From Vermamoeba vermiformis (Eukaryota > Tubulinea > Echinamoebida), in assembly GCA_045837725.1 (NCBI GenBank), contig JBEWZL010000246.1, forward strand, positions 140,271 through 204,270: a stretch of 64,000 bases of DNA, written 5' to 3'. Below, piece by piece: positions 49,047 through 61,031 of this stretch (positions within the stretch are counted from its first letter, which is position 1; every line of letters starts with the position of its first letter). Under the pieces are notes generated by a model. That model ran no database searches. It saw only the letters and a program-made list of their open reading frames with translations, and was not told the DNA's origin. The position numbers and the translations under genes are program-made.

Positions 49047-52000
49047 ATGGATCCTAATTACGGTGAACAACCGGATGACTTGGATTACCTAGATGATGGG
49101 TTGATTCAAGAGCAAGACCTTCCGTATGACGATGAAGATGACGATAAAATTGATGAAACATTTGGTGATGATCTGCCTGTTGGTAAGCGTTTATTTCTTG
49201 TTTAAACCACTAACAGAAAATTATTTATTGTTTTCTATATAATCGTTGTAAAATTACCCTGGCTTGTAGTAACGTTACAAATATTAATATAATATTATTT
49301 TAAATTCAAGGACGCGATTGGAAGCCTGATGAAGGCAAAGTAGCCGAGTTTGAGAATTTTTTCCAAAAGGGATTGCAATCTGGGGAAAGTAAGGCATTGA
49401 AACATTCGTGTCCCTTTGCAACACCGAATAATAATATGACTTAGATATCCAAAAAGAGAAGAAAGACCAATCAGGAGGTTTTTTCCCTTTCTCAACACCG
49501 GACCCGTCAAAACTACGCAGCTTCCTTAATGAGAATCGAAGCTTAAGAAATCAACGAGAAGAACTCGGCGAGGAAGATGACGAGCGCAATGACGATACAT
49601 TCGGAGACTATGACGACGAAAATGAAGAGGAAGTTGCACTCGTACGTCAAATTCACAAATTTATCGTGCACACATTTATTCACTGAAATTTTGTATTATT
49701 AGCGATTGGATCAACAACTGTCGAAGACTTTGAGCAGTCTCGTTCTTGACGACGATACTACTAGTAACCCAAGACCCGCTCAACCACGCTTCGTAAGATT
49801 TAATTGTTAAATTTGAACTCCGCGCACGGAGAACTTATCCTTTTTCGCTTAGCCGCCTAACTTTAATATGATGCCTCCTGGTTTGAACAAGGTAAGTAAA
49901 TCATCTACGGCACTACAATTGCAGGTGTACTAACGATAGTTTCAGCCTGGTTTACCTTCAATGCCACCTGGCGTTCAGGGTTCACCCGCGCGTCAAGAAG
50001 GACGTCGCGTGTTGTCGCTCGAGGAACTTGAGGCCAAGATGACTAACTCGCCAAAGCCTGCTCAACCTCAATCGAATATGCCTCAACCACCTCCTGGTCT
50101 TGGTGTCGGTCCCGCTGCTAATCCTCAAATGCCCATGCCGATGGGAATCTCACCAATTATCATGCAACAGTTAATGCAACTGCCGCCTCAGATCCAACAA
50201 CAATACTTGCAACAACTGATGCACCAACAACAAGAGATGATGGCTCGTATGAAGATGAACCCCGGCATGAACGCACCGCCCGGTATGGTTCTTCCTCCTA
50301 ACATGATGCCTCCTGGCGTCTTGCCACCGAACAACGCTCCCAACATGACTCCCGCGTTCTTGCAACAAATGGCACAAGCACAACAAGGACAGCAACCTCA
50401 ACAAATGCAACAAAACCAACAACCTAAACCTGTTCAACTTCAACAGCCTTCCGCCGCACAACAGGCTCAAGCACACGCTCAAGTGCAACACGCTCAAGCT
50501 CAAAAGCTTCAGCAACAGCAGGCCGCTCAAAACCAACAGGCTAACAAGGAACCGTTGACCAAGGCTGAACAACAAGCCGCTGAAGCGAAAGAAGATCAAG
50601 AGAACGGTCAAAAGCAACGAAGAAAGGGCTCGTTCATTCGCCGAAGATGGAATATTGGCCGCGAGTTGATGACTGCTGAAGAAATTGATTCGATTATTCG
50701 TATGCAAGAACAACAATTGAACTTTGAGAACCCGTTCTTGGACGACTATTACTATCAGAACACTTTGATGCGAAAAGACAGTAAGTTTCATTTGCTTGAG
50801 TTTTGGCACGTGATTAACCTTCGAATAGACTCGGCTGCTACTAAGTTGATCTATCATCGCCCTATCTGTGAGGCTCTTACCCGCGCTCCTCCCAAGAAGA
50901 CTACTATCGACTTCCAAGGAGTTTTAGGACGTATTCCGACCCACTCTGTTCGCGCACCTCGCCCAATCTTGCAGCTCGAAGAGGAGAAACCTGGTGACGC
51001 CTCCAACGAACAAGCCGAGAACGAGTCTCAAAAGCCACGTGCGATCTCTACTAGAACTACTCCCGTTGGCTCGAACCACTATTATTTGCTCGCTATCGAA
51101 GACATCTACAACATCGTTTTGGAGATTGAAGACTTAGACACTATTATCAGACACATCTCCAACGACTCTCGAGACCAGTTCTTCAATAAGAATGGTTTGC
51201 TCGAGAAGCGCAAGGAGAAGACAGAGGCCTTATATCAATTATTGAGCGTTCATATCCCGGCTCCCGGTCCTCTTCCTCCCTCAAACAACGCTAGCGCTTA
51301 CTACTGGTAAGAACTCTAACCGTACAAGTACTGTTGTATTGTTGCTAATGTGCCTTTTTATTCTAGTTCTGAAGATGAATTCTTGATGCGCGTCACTACT
51401 ATTCCTAAGGGCTCGACACTCTTGGGCCGTGCTCTTCAGGTGCTGTTCCCGCCTCACTTGTTGACCATTTTGTTCCAGTACATGCGCAACTTGTCGATCT
51501 TGCTCTCTACTCCTAAGAGCGAAGAAGACGAAGTACGATTGAAGCGCGTCTTCGAGTTCATCGTGGTTGCCATTAACAACTTCCCGCACGCTCAAGTTTT
51601 GATTGCATTCCAATCACTTTTGGCAGCACATCCGGCTCCCAAGTTCATCAAGATTGCCAAGTCGAAGTTTGGTGTGGCTATTCTCGCCGCCTTCTTGAAG
51701 AAGGGCTACGAAGTGCTTCGTATTGCTATGACCAATCCTCAAAGTGCTAACGATTTGATGCCCTCTTGGCGCCATTTGTTCTCGCTCTTCTTCGAACAAT
51801 TGGCTGGCAAGGCAAGCGGCTTGTTGGCCGGTGACATTACCGTTGGCTACACGAACAAAGCGAGCACTAATCAGATTTGGGAGTTGTTTACTATTATTGC
51901 AGTTAACTCTACGCCGACCCAAAAATCAGATCTGTTGCGCGAGTTGACGTAAGTCTGATCCGCTTTAGTTTAAAAATCTTAATAGTAACTAATATGCTTC

Positions 52001-52085
52001 ATCATATAGGCCTATTATCAAGTCGATTGACATGACTCCTCAAATCAAGAACTTCTTGCATGCCCTAGGAATTCAAGGACAATAA
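49047..52085 (+). CDS. PAT1-family mRNA decapping activator
   Basis: About nine exons, roughly 800 aa. The acidic N-terminus (MDPNYGEQPDDLDYLDD) and FGDDLP-type motif, then a Pro/Gln/Met-rich middle (49950-50560), are typical of PAT1. The signature follows: ELMTAEEIDSIIRMQEQQL with NPFLDDYYYQN. The C-terminal helical domain (LEIEDLDTIIRHI, KGSTLLGRALQVLFPPHL, AHPAPKFIKIAKSKFGVAIL) binds Lsm1-7 and Dcp2 in known homologues. Promotes decapping and represses translation in P-bodies. The FGDD/FGDYDDENEEE repeats near the start resemble the DFN/FDF-like region that binds the helicase Dhh1. Intact. Confidence 0.92.
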
Positions 52086-53720
52086 GCAGATCCGCGAGTG
52101 ACTCGTCCACCTCTATTAACGTTGTGAAGTATTTAGTTCTTAAACGAAGTCCTAATATTTATTAAAGCACGGACTTTTTGCGATTATCCTTCGGTTCTAA
52201 AGGCATGTATAATATACAAAAGTAAATGTCGTTTGTGTCTAGATCCTTCTCATTTCCAGAGTTACCGATACGAAACACATTTGCTCGGCAAGTGTCGCAC
52301 CCGGCACAAGTACTCGTTGTTAATGTCGTTCATGATTGGTCAAATTTTCCTCCCGTTGGGTACTTGCGGTTTTGTCCAAACATTATTTCGCACGTGCAAG
52401 CAAACCACAACAAATCCCTACCTCCTTGCGGCCCTCTCTGTAGTACCGCACCGCTTCATCTCCATGTTAGTAGTATGAGTAAGTGTACTAAGCTTAATAG
52501 TAATACCGCTCGCGAGCGGCGTTAGTGCTGAAGAAAGTGGATCCAAATGATTCAATAGCAATGCTTTGGCTGAAAATAATGATGCCTTGTTTGTATTCGC
52601 TGATGGATCTACTATTATTTAATTTTTTTGGATTTTTGGTATTATTCTAATCCGGCTAAATCTAATCTATTTTTTATCGTCAGGTGGCTAAAAACGCTAG
52701 CAATTCCTTGCAGAAGAGTAACACATGAAAGTTAATTTATCTCAAATTATCTACTTTTTGCCCTGCGGTTGCTGATCGTGGTAGCAAAGATCAGATGGGT
52801 TGAGAGACCCTGCTTCTTGTGCCTCTTTGGTTTGCATTATTAGGATATTTCTTGCGTCGCGGATTATAGAGTGTTATACTAGCGTCATGTGGCGTGAGCT
52901 GTCAGGCTTGCCGTGACTTGGCACGATCCAATTTACGAACCCGGTTCCAGATCTTGCACCAATGATTGCATTCCGGATATGCGCACATTTTGGCCCTTGA
53001 TAATCATTGCTGTTCCTACAATTTTGAAGAGGCGTGATTGCCAACCGATCCCGTGCAAAACATTCGAGATTTGCTCAAAATTCATCTTTTTTGTCCTAAA
53101 TAGGCGGACTGGGCACGTCCTTTCTATGAATCATCGCGTGTTATTATACCACGAGAGTTGATACAGCCTCATGTGAGTACAATCCAATTCTGCAGCCGTA
53201 TTTTCTCCTCGCGTGAGGCTGGATGGGCAGCATGGGCAAAAAAATTTCGAAAAAGCGAGGGACTTTTGCGCTTTAGTCCTGTAACGTATCGTTACTGAGC
53301 AAGAATGCCCGCCGGTGCTAACCTTGCTGTAACATTTCGCCATAAAAGGAAAACGAAGCACGTGATGTACGCGTGACTTTCTTCGTTTCGGTGATGGAGT
53401 CGCGCGTAATCTCGATAATCTAACAAAAGTTGGTAACACGAGGAGTTTATTGACATTTTTTCTCTGGCCCTATCACTACACCACTAGTGTCCTGAACACA
53501 TCAAGAAACGTTGACGAAAGGTCGTGATCTTCAGTTTTGGTTCAGAGACGAAGTCTATATTGCCCTCAAACCCCAGTTAGATAGAACCAGTGATATATTT
53601 ATTATACAATTATTTATTTCAGTTTATGGCAAGGTAAGAATTGAATAACTTTCGGGTTTTTTCAGAACTCGATCTCGCTTGTAATAGCGGAATAATGACT
53701 CATATTGCTATATTAGTACG
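52086..53720. other. 1.6-kb region without a convincing gene
   Basis: Longest gene-free stretch in the window. A plus-strand frame at 52233-52478 begins at a non-ATG codon and holds a hydrophobic run (LLMSFMIGQIFLPLGTCGF). Other frames at 52913-53161 (+) and 53131-53439 (-) overlap each other and lack protein-like features. I see no repeat structure, tRNA or transposon. A gene with very short exons or a non-coding RNA could hide here. Confidence 0.4.
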
Positions 53721-55399
53721 ATGGGCAATGCAGTGCAACCTCAACCCGTCGATTTTAAAGATTTGAGCCACTTGGCAGGACGGTGGGTGGGAATTTATGG
53801 TAAGTTATTCTAAAATCCATATAACTTTTGAACGGTCTGCGTAGCGGACCTTATTAGGTTTCTAATAATTCACCGGAGTAAATATTGGACCACTATAAGC
53901 TAAAATTTGATCGCCATATCGCGCTGGAAATAATTTTTCTGTCGGATTTGTTGGAAACGAAATCCAGCATGGCCAAATATCAATAATTAAAAGTCCAATA
54001 TGCTCTACAGTTATATAATAACCATATTCACGCATCGTTTCGATAATTACTGAGTTATAACAAGAAAACCGATTGTAGTAACGTGACACAGCGTTACCCA
54101 AATAATTGATTAGCGCAATTAGAAGAGATAATTATGAATCAATATTACCATACGATGATAGTGGATCAAATATATCCTTATCCCGCTGTCATTATTTGAA
54201 CTAGAAGAAAAATATTTGTTTCAAATCCAACAATTAAAACTCGGTCAGAAACTAATCTGCTTTTGTTTTAATAGGACCTCATGGTTTAGAAATTATAGAT
54301 GTACAATTTAATAACGGTACTCTCGTTGGAATCAAAGTCAGCGGCGATCCCAATGTTCCATCTGGTACGTGCCTTTGAATTCTCTCGAAATTTAGAGCTT
54401 TGCTAACACAAAGCGAATAATTCGTTCAATAACATACGATCGCAGTTTGACATTTAGATATTTCGATCGGACAATTGTTTTTCAAGATTATTGTCGATCT
54501 GCTTTCCTTTCGGATACGGATTCAAATCGCCCTCGCGATCTCGCGCATATGCACATTATACTGATTCTTAATATCTCAGGCGAGGTCACATTTGAAGTTG
54601 AAAGTACAGGAGTAGCGAGAGGTCGCGTAGCAGAAACAGGTTTTGTAAATCCAACTTGGCTGCCCGGAAGGTACGCTTTATTTCACTAGACAGTCCAAGG
54701 ATTCATTATAATAACGTATATTATAGGATAACATGGTCTGAAGATGAATTAGATGAATTTGTATTTACATGGGAAGGCTGTGGATCCGTCCAGTTTTTCC
54801 GAGTTCCAATGAACTTCACACTAACAGAAGACAACGTGAGGACATTTTTGGCGCAGAACTACACGAGGATAGTTTATGTAAACGGTAAGTAACAATACTG
54901 AATAATTTTGAGATCCGGGACAATGGCACTAATGCCGGCTTTCCTTAAAAGGTTATTATTTCTTTTTGAACCGAGAACACAAGAAGCGAGGCGCTAGCGA
55001 AGATTCGGTGAAGAGCTTGCCAATCATTGCTTACTCCGCTGCCTCTTGCCAGTGCTCGAGGTAAGTTTTCTTTTTTTGGATTTGAACCGAGTTGGACCCA
55101 CCCTAAATTATTTAAACCGCAAAAAGCGTTACGATCCGTTTATAATAATGAACGTGTACACGCTTTAAGACCTAGCAAACCCTAATTAAGTTTTTTTAAA
55201 CAGATGTACTGTTTGCTTGAACGATTTTGAAGAGAATGAAGAAGTTAAGCAACTGCCTTGCAAACACTATTTCCATACAGAGTGCATCGAGAAGTGGCTA
55301 CAACAACGAGATGCGTGTCCTTTATGCAATGCAGGAGTCGAATCCAGTCCAAGCAAAAGTAAAGGTTCAACAGCCGCAGCAGACGTGGCCGCCCAATAA
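53721..55399 (+). CDS. RING-H2 E3 ligase with FBXO31-like beta-barrel domain
   Basis: Six exons, about 242 aa. Residues 10-135 follow the pattern of the FBXO31-type C-terminal barrel: LAGRWVGIYGPHGLEIIDV, then GIKVSGDPNVPSGEVTFEV, ARGRVAETGFVNPTWLPGRI and EFVFTWEGCGSVQFFRV. In FBXO31 and plant/fungal relatives this domain binds substrate and is fused to an F-box. Here it is followed by a RING-H2 finger: CTVCLNDF, LPCKHYFHTEC, DACPLC (C3H2C3, all eight ligands present). The protein would act alone with an E2 rather than through SCF. The N-terminal MGNAVQ has Gly2. Intron 1 (53800-54274) is 475 nt, long for this genome. Confidence 0.8.
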
Positions 55400-55807
55400 T
55401 AGCAACAAAACCAAGAAAATAATAACCAAAGAACAAAGCCAACCCAGCCTATAGCCCAACCAACCTCTTATTTATGTATTCTACCCTTCCCTCATCCCAC
55501 GACCGACGAAATCCAACCCTGGAAAGAAAACCTATCCCCTCAAACCCGAAAATCGATAGTACTAACCTAGTGTTAGTGCCTGTTGTATTAGAGCTGTAAA
55601 TTAATAATTTTGTGGACATCCAAACAAAAGCGAAGAACTTCAGCAACTCCAGAAGTTCTCTTGTAGATATAACAATAAAATTTTGAAACGATAATAGAAT
55701 GTCATAGTTATTGGTGAACTTGCATCGTAATCTTATTATTAGTGAACCAGGAAAGGTTGAGACGGATTCATAAACTTCATTCTTCGTTCTTTTTGGAAGT
55801 ATCTAAC
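55400..55807. other. intergenic region, 3' UTR and promoter
   Basis: About 400 nt between the RING gene and the F-box/LRR gene. CA-rich 3' UTR sequence follows the RING gene's stop, with an AATAAA at about 55674. Nothing else seen. Confidence 0.5.
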
Positions 55808-57354
55808 ATGTCAGAGAATACGGTGGCAGCTAAAAAACAGAAATTGAATGATGGATCGGCCGTCGCTACTCAAGTAGTTGATCTAGAGGCAAATGAGGCA
55901 AGCTCAGCTGTGATCGAGGCGACAGAACCTACAAACGGTAAGAAAAATTCATAATATTCAAATTAGAATTTTATTGATACATTTATAATATTATTAACAT
56001 AATTTGAGGGCTTAAAATGTCGGTCTATTTTTTGAAATTAATTTTTAAAAAACAATTTAGATGTCACCTTGGAAACTCTATCTGAAGATGTGAGGACAAC
56101 AGTATTGTCGAATATAGATATATTTACAGCAGCGAAGCTTGCGATGACTAATAAGTACTGGCAAGCCAACACAAAGCTCATTAAAGTAGATCTACGAAAG
56201 CAAGCTTTAAAGTACGTTGCTGTACAGCGAACACTGAAGTTAATAATTTGAACGATTTGAAGACTAATTATGAAATGCTTATTAGAATCGATGATGAAGT
56301 TGTAGAAGGACTATTCCACTCGTTTCCTTCGATCCAAAAAATCAATTTCAGATCCTGCTATAAAGTTACAGGGGACTGTAAGTGGTCAAATTACTATTGC
56401 AATATGTTATCTAATATTAATTGGTTTTATAGCGTTGAGTTTGTTGCCTACTTTGACAAACTTAACATCGCTCAACTTGAGCGAGACAGGTCTTAAAGGC
56501 AGTGCTTTTGAGACCATCCCGAATTGTACAAACTTAGAAGAACTCATTTTAGTACGATGCCCGACGACCCCTGCACTAATTAGGTAGGTTCATACAAGTG
56601 CATATATTGTGAAAGTAGATCTAACACTGTTTTAAGAGCGATCTGCGAGAAACTCACGAAGTTAAGAAGGCTCAATTTATTTTGGCCGCCATTGACTCAA
56701 TCAATTTCCGATGCGTCATTGCAGCTCATGAATGGTCTCGTGAACTTGACTTACTTGAATGTATCGTGGTCAGAAGAAATTACCGACAAAGGTGTCATGT
56801 CACTTGGCGCATTGACTAATTTGGAAGTGTTGAAGTTGAACAGCTCAAAAATTACTGACAAGAGCCTCGAATTCATCGGCAAAACGTTCAAAAAGTTGCG
56901 AACGTTGCACATCCAAGATACATTGATTACAAATGAAGGCATCAGAGATCAACTCGTGCCTAATATGCCACAATTGACCGCGATTGCTTTGGGCGGCAAA
57001 AATGTTACGGATCCGGCCTTAGGACACATCGTCGGTTTGAAGAACTTGAAGACTGTTATTACTGGCGGCCCTGGTGTTACTGACGCAGGCGTGCTGTCCA
57101 TTGCAAAGATTGCAGGACTTCAATATGTCAATATTTGGCAGTCGTCTATCACTGACGAGGCCATGACGTACTTAGCCTCGTTGTTGCAGCTCAGAAAACT
57201 CAAATTGGACGGAAATATTTACATCACTGATGACGGCATAGAACGCATTGCTAGTTTGAGGAAGTTGCGACTTTTAAGTCTGTTTGGATGCACACTCGTT
57301 ACTGATCGAGGGCCACGATACGTATCAAACGACAATTTGAAGATTATTCGTTGA
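55808..57354 (+). CDS. F-box-like / leucine-rich repeat protein
   Basis: Five or six exons from ATG 55808. The first 44 residues are disordered. LETLSEDVRTTVLSNIDIFTAAKLAMTNKYW looks like a weak F-box. The rest, mostly one exon (56635-57354), is a run of AMN1/cysteine-containing-type LRRs: LTNLTSLNLSETGLKG, LTYLNVSWSEEITDKGV, LEVLKLNSSKITDKSLE, LRTLHIQDTLITNEGI, LRKLKLDGNIYITDDGIERI. Probably an SCF substrate receptor. The exon-2 donor is uncertain: reading GTAGATCT after LIK keeps the frame into TNYEMLIRI. Confidence 0.7.
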
Positions 57355-57516
57355 AGCGGATCTTGTTGATCTGATCCAACCAACTTTTTGTATTGTAAAA
57401 TAAACGGTTACACTTTATTAGCTTCGATCTTTGATTTAATTTATTATTAATAATAAATATCCGACTCCTTTTTGGCCAATTAGTTTTTCTACCGCCTAAT
57501 TCTTACACGAGCAAGG

Positions 57517-58946
57517 ATGGCAGCACAACCAACTCAAAGATTCCTCGAAGGAAAAGGAGATATATTTAATGGCCTTACTATCACCGAACTACCAGACACT
57601 GTTGAAGAGTTTGAACAAATTTTGACTGGTAAGATCTTGGATCGCGCCAAGTCGCGAGATAAATTTGCAACCGATTTATTTATATTCGCATTATTTTTGT
57701 AGTACGGCAGAGTCAAATTAGTCTTATTGGATCCATCAACTGATTATTTTAATTTTAATAATAATTTTTGACTAGCTTCATTGGCTGAATGGACGAATAT
57801 TAAAAAGAGAGGAATATGGATTAAAATACCGATTACTAAATCTGAATTTATTCCTATTGCAGCCAAGGTAACGTGTGACCTTCTCGAAACTTCGGTTCTA
57901 ACGTTCGATTTTAGTTGGGCTTTGAATTCCATCACACAAAGAAGGATTATTTATTCATGACCAAATGGCTGCCACTGGATGAAGAGAATAAGTTGCCTGC
58001 CTATACCACGCATTATGTTGGTACGTCAAATTTGACAGTCGAATGAAGTACTAACCATTTCAATAGGTGTTGGCGGTTTTGTGTTAAATGACGTAAGAAA
58101 TATAACTTGACTTAATTTCCCGCTGCTGACAAAAAGACAGAAAAAAGAACTGCTGTGCGTACGTGAGAAGTATTTCGCGGTCAGCCCTTGGAAGTTGCCA
58201 GGTGGCATGGCTGATCCCGGTAACTATCTTCGTTATATGACATTGAGTGTGTATTGTTGACAAGGAACAGGGGAGGACTTAGGCGAGGCAGCCAAGCGAG
58301 AGGTCTTCGAAGGTAACACGCGTTGACATGTCAACCACAGTCTAGTACTAATATGAAGCGTAGAAACTGGAATAGAAGCAGAGTTTGAATCGATCATTTG
58401 CTTTAGGCACAGACACGATGCCGCGTTCGGAGGGTAAGTAGGCTTTAGGTGACTCATACCGGTTGGGTTGAAGTTCTGTCAAAAATTCGGATCAACAACG
58501 GCTCCGTAGTATAATGGCTATTATATTGGATTCTGACTCCAAGGATCCCGGTTCAATTCCGGGCGGGGCCTCTTTCTTTTTACTTTTTTACCTTTTTTAC
58601 CTTGTTAAGCTGTCCTGACTTCTTTTTAGTGGCGATCTGTATTTTATTGCGAGATTGAAACCAAAGACTACCGAAATTAAAATAGATCCACTCGAGATCG
58701 CGGAAGCTCGTTGGATTCCGGTAGGTGATTGTGACTTTCTTCGCCATTAGCTTATTACAATTACAGATCGATGAGTACATCAATGACCCGAGCATCTATG
58801 ATACAAACAAGGAAATCGCAAAGTTAGCGATGTCTCACTGCAGCGATTCTGATCCGTACTTGTACAAAGAGACAGAGTATTCCACAATTCCAGTGCCTAA
58901 TTGGAACAAGACGGCCAATCACCTATTGTACAGAAGCGGAAAGTAA
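57517..58946 (+). CDS. Nudix hydrolase, NUDT6/plant NUDT type
   Basis: Nine short exons, about 265 aa. The N-terminal half is the pre-Nudix domain seen in NUDT6 and plant NUDT7/8 (GIWIKIPITKSEFIPIAAK, GFEFHHTKKDYLFMTKWLP, PAYTTHYVGVGGFVLND). The Nudix box is complete: GGMADPGEDLG then EAAKREVFEETGI (G-x5-E-x7-REUxEExGU). AFGGGDLYFIARLKPKT and EIAEARWIPIDEYIND follow. The family hydrolyses ADP-ribose, NADH or similar nucleoside diphosphates; substrate here is open. The intron at 58434-58629 contains a same-strand tRNA gene. Confidence 0.9.
58500..58571 (+). tRNA. tRNA-Gln (anticodon CTG)
   Basis: 72-nt cloverleaf. Acceptor stem GGCTCCG/CGGGGCC, anticodon stem TTGGA/TCCAA with loop TTCTGAC (anticodon CTG), T stem CCCGG/CCGGG with loop TTCAATT. 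A box (TAGTATAATGG) and B box (GGTTCAATTCC) are present, and T-runs at 58577-58581 and 58584-58589 would end Pol III transcription. No tRNA intron. It lies wholly inside an intron of the Nudix gene, same strand. Confidence 0.95.
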
Positions 58947-59078
58947 ACCGGTCAACTCACATACAAGAATTCCCTGTTCGGTCAAAATTCTCGATAAATT
59001 CTTTGGAACGAAAAAGGTTTTGTCTCGGCGGGTTCGCCGTTTTTCATTCAAATTAGCAGTTGAGCAAGCAACACAACA

Positions 59079-60319
59079 ATGCAAAGTATAGTATTCTTAG
59101 GAACAAGCGCAGGAACACCGACCAAAACGCGTAACGTACGTGCAAACCCACATCTATTGGCAGTAAATTTTTGAATCGCTTAAAATAGTAAATCTCATAA
59201 GCTTTCGAATTTCGAAAATTATTCTAGCCGTCGCTGGATTTTTTTAAATTAATTTTCAAATTTATTTTAGGTAAGCAGTTACGCCGTCCGTTTCGCTGAT
59301 TCGAAAATCTGGCTCCTCGATTGCGGAGAAGGTATTGAGCAAATATTTTACGCTGCGTCGCTAAGATAATTCATAGGAACACAACACCAAGTTTTGAAAA
59401 CTGATCTTGTGAAACTCAACAAAATTGAGGTTATATTTGTAACACATTTGCACGGTGATCACTCTTTCGGCCTTCCTGGGTATGTAGCTGCCATTCTAAA
59501 CAATTATTGGTAAGTTCTATCGCTAACTGTTGCGTGCTTAGTTTGCTGGCCTCGATGAGTTTGCTCGCCGAGCGAGGCCCGTTAAAAGTTATTGGTCCTC
59601 AAGGATTAGACAAAATGATCAATACTGCTTTGAGTCTTAGTGCTTCGTATATTACATATCCTTTAGAGGTAAGAAAACATTCGCACAGTGGAGTTTGACC
59701 GGATCTAATTCCAATGACACAGATTATTGAATTGGAAGAGAACAAGATTAAAGACTTGGGCAATATTAACGGATTTAAAGTCCAAGCCTACCCGTTGAAG
59801 CATAAAGTAGCGTGTTTCGGCTACGTAGTTTCAGAGCCCGAGAAGCCAGGCAAACTTGATGCAGCCAAAGCCAAACAACTCGGTGCACAACCGAAGGACT
59901 TGGGTCTGTTGAAGGCAGGCAAAGACGTGACACTTGCTGATGGCACTGTTGTTAAATCTACTGACGTGTTGTCCCTGCCAACCCCTGGCAAAAAGATTGT
60001 CATGCTCGGTGACACGTGCAACAGCGACAGTTTGTTGGAGGACGGAATCGGGTGTGACGTTGTCATTCATGAAACAACTTACCACGCAGAATTGAAAGAG
60101 AAAGCAATCGCTGGCGGTCATTCTACGAGTCAAATGGCTGGCGAATTTGCGGCCAGACTAAAGGCCAAGAAGCTGATCATTACTCACTTCAGTCAACGAT
60201 ATTCAACGGCCACTGGCCCCGATGAAGTTACCGTCGATCATTTGGTGAAAGAAGCTCAAAAAGAATGTCCTGAGACTGCTGTACTCGCAGCTGCTGACTT
60301 GCAAAACTTTGACATTTAA
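59079..60319 (+). CDS. tRNase Z, short form (ELAC1-like)
   Basis: Five exons, about 315 aa, the short-form size. A metallo-beta-lactamase endonuclease that removes tRNA 3' trailers before CCA addition. [19 protein letters not shown], the metal site [13 protein letters not shown] (HxHxDH), LGDTC (Asp ligand), HETTYHAE and THFSQRY (the C-terminal His) are all present, with the GP-like exosite region ([15 protein letters not shown]) between. No long-form N-terminal half and no evident mitochondrial signal, so cytosolic or nuclear. It starts 133 nt after the Nudix gene and about 500 nt after the intronic tRNA. Confidence 0.95.
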
Positions 60320-60468
60320 TAAAAAAGAATGCAGAGTACGTTTATTTTGAAAGAATTAAACTCTTAGCACGTGGTTATCCACGTGACCAGTAATCCTTCC
60401 TTAAAATCAGACGCCAATTTAATTTTCAATTCGCCATTTCAAACGAACACCACAAATCAACTAATATT

Positions 60469-60918
60469 ATGACGGACGCGGATAAAATAAAAAAATTGAA
60501 AGCCAATATTGTTCGTACTCTTGAAACAATGGAGAAAGCAGATCAAGAGCGTAACTGGCACGCGATCCATTACGACCACTACGACTGGTGGGCTGCGCCA
60601 ATAAAAGAGCCTTCAAACACATATGGCACATTATATAGCGTATCAGAAGCAGACGTGGCAGAATTATTGGCTGATGAAAATTGGATTCGAAATTACCATC
60701 GCGCTATAACTCTAGTTTTTAAGTCTTGGGGTTGGAATATAGAAAGCGCATGTTTTTTTGAAGATAAAGATGAAAATCAGAAATTCAACGGACCTACAAG
60801 AAGAATTCGTTTACAAAAGATCCTTAAATCGTTGGAGTTATTTGGCAGAGAAGCAATGTTAAATAGCGCCAGAAAATTTAAAGACGAGATTCATAGGTTA
60901 GGCATTTACCAAATGTAG
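60469..60918 (+). CDS. conserved-looking hypothetical protein, 149 aa, intronless
   Basis: Single-exon ATG ORF. The N-terminus is helical and charged; the middle has a distinctive aromatic stretch (HAIHYDHYDWWAAPI) and SWGWNI near residue 90, then a helical end. The pattern reminds me of small bacterial proteins with a DHYDWW-like motif, but I cannot name the family. It lacks introns, unlike its neighbours, which may indicate gene transfer; base composition does not differ clearly. Confidence 0.65.
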   Translation: MTDADKIKKLKANIVRTLETMEKADQERNWHAIHYDHYDWWAAPIKEPSNTYGTLYSVSEADVAELLADENWIRNYHRAITLVFKSWGWNIESACFFEDKDENQKFNGPTRRIRLQKILKSLELFGREAMLNSARKFKDEIHRLGIYQM

Positions 60919-61031
60919 AATAAAATGATTTTCAAACAAAGCCATGAATCAATGTAAATTTTGTATTTGATTACGACTGGAACAAAGCCATGAAAGGCAA
61001 TTTATATTTGATCAATTAAATAGCAACACAA

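Noticed and set aside
50171-50917. 248-codon Leu/Ser-rich minus-strand frame opposite PAT1
   Set aside because: Antisense of the Gln/Pro-rich PAT1 segment; CAA/CAG codons read as Leu on the opposite strand.
53131-53439. 102-codon minus-strand frame
   Set aside because: No motif, overlaps an equally weak plus-strand frame, and Arg/Cys/Ser-rich composition looks random.
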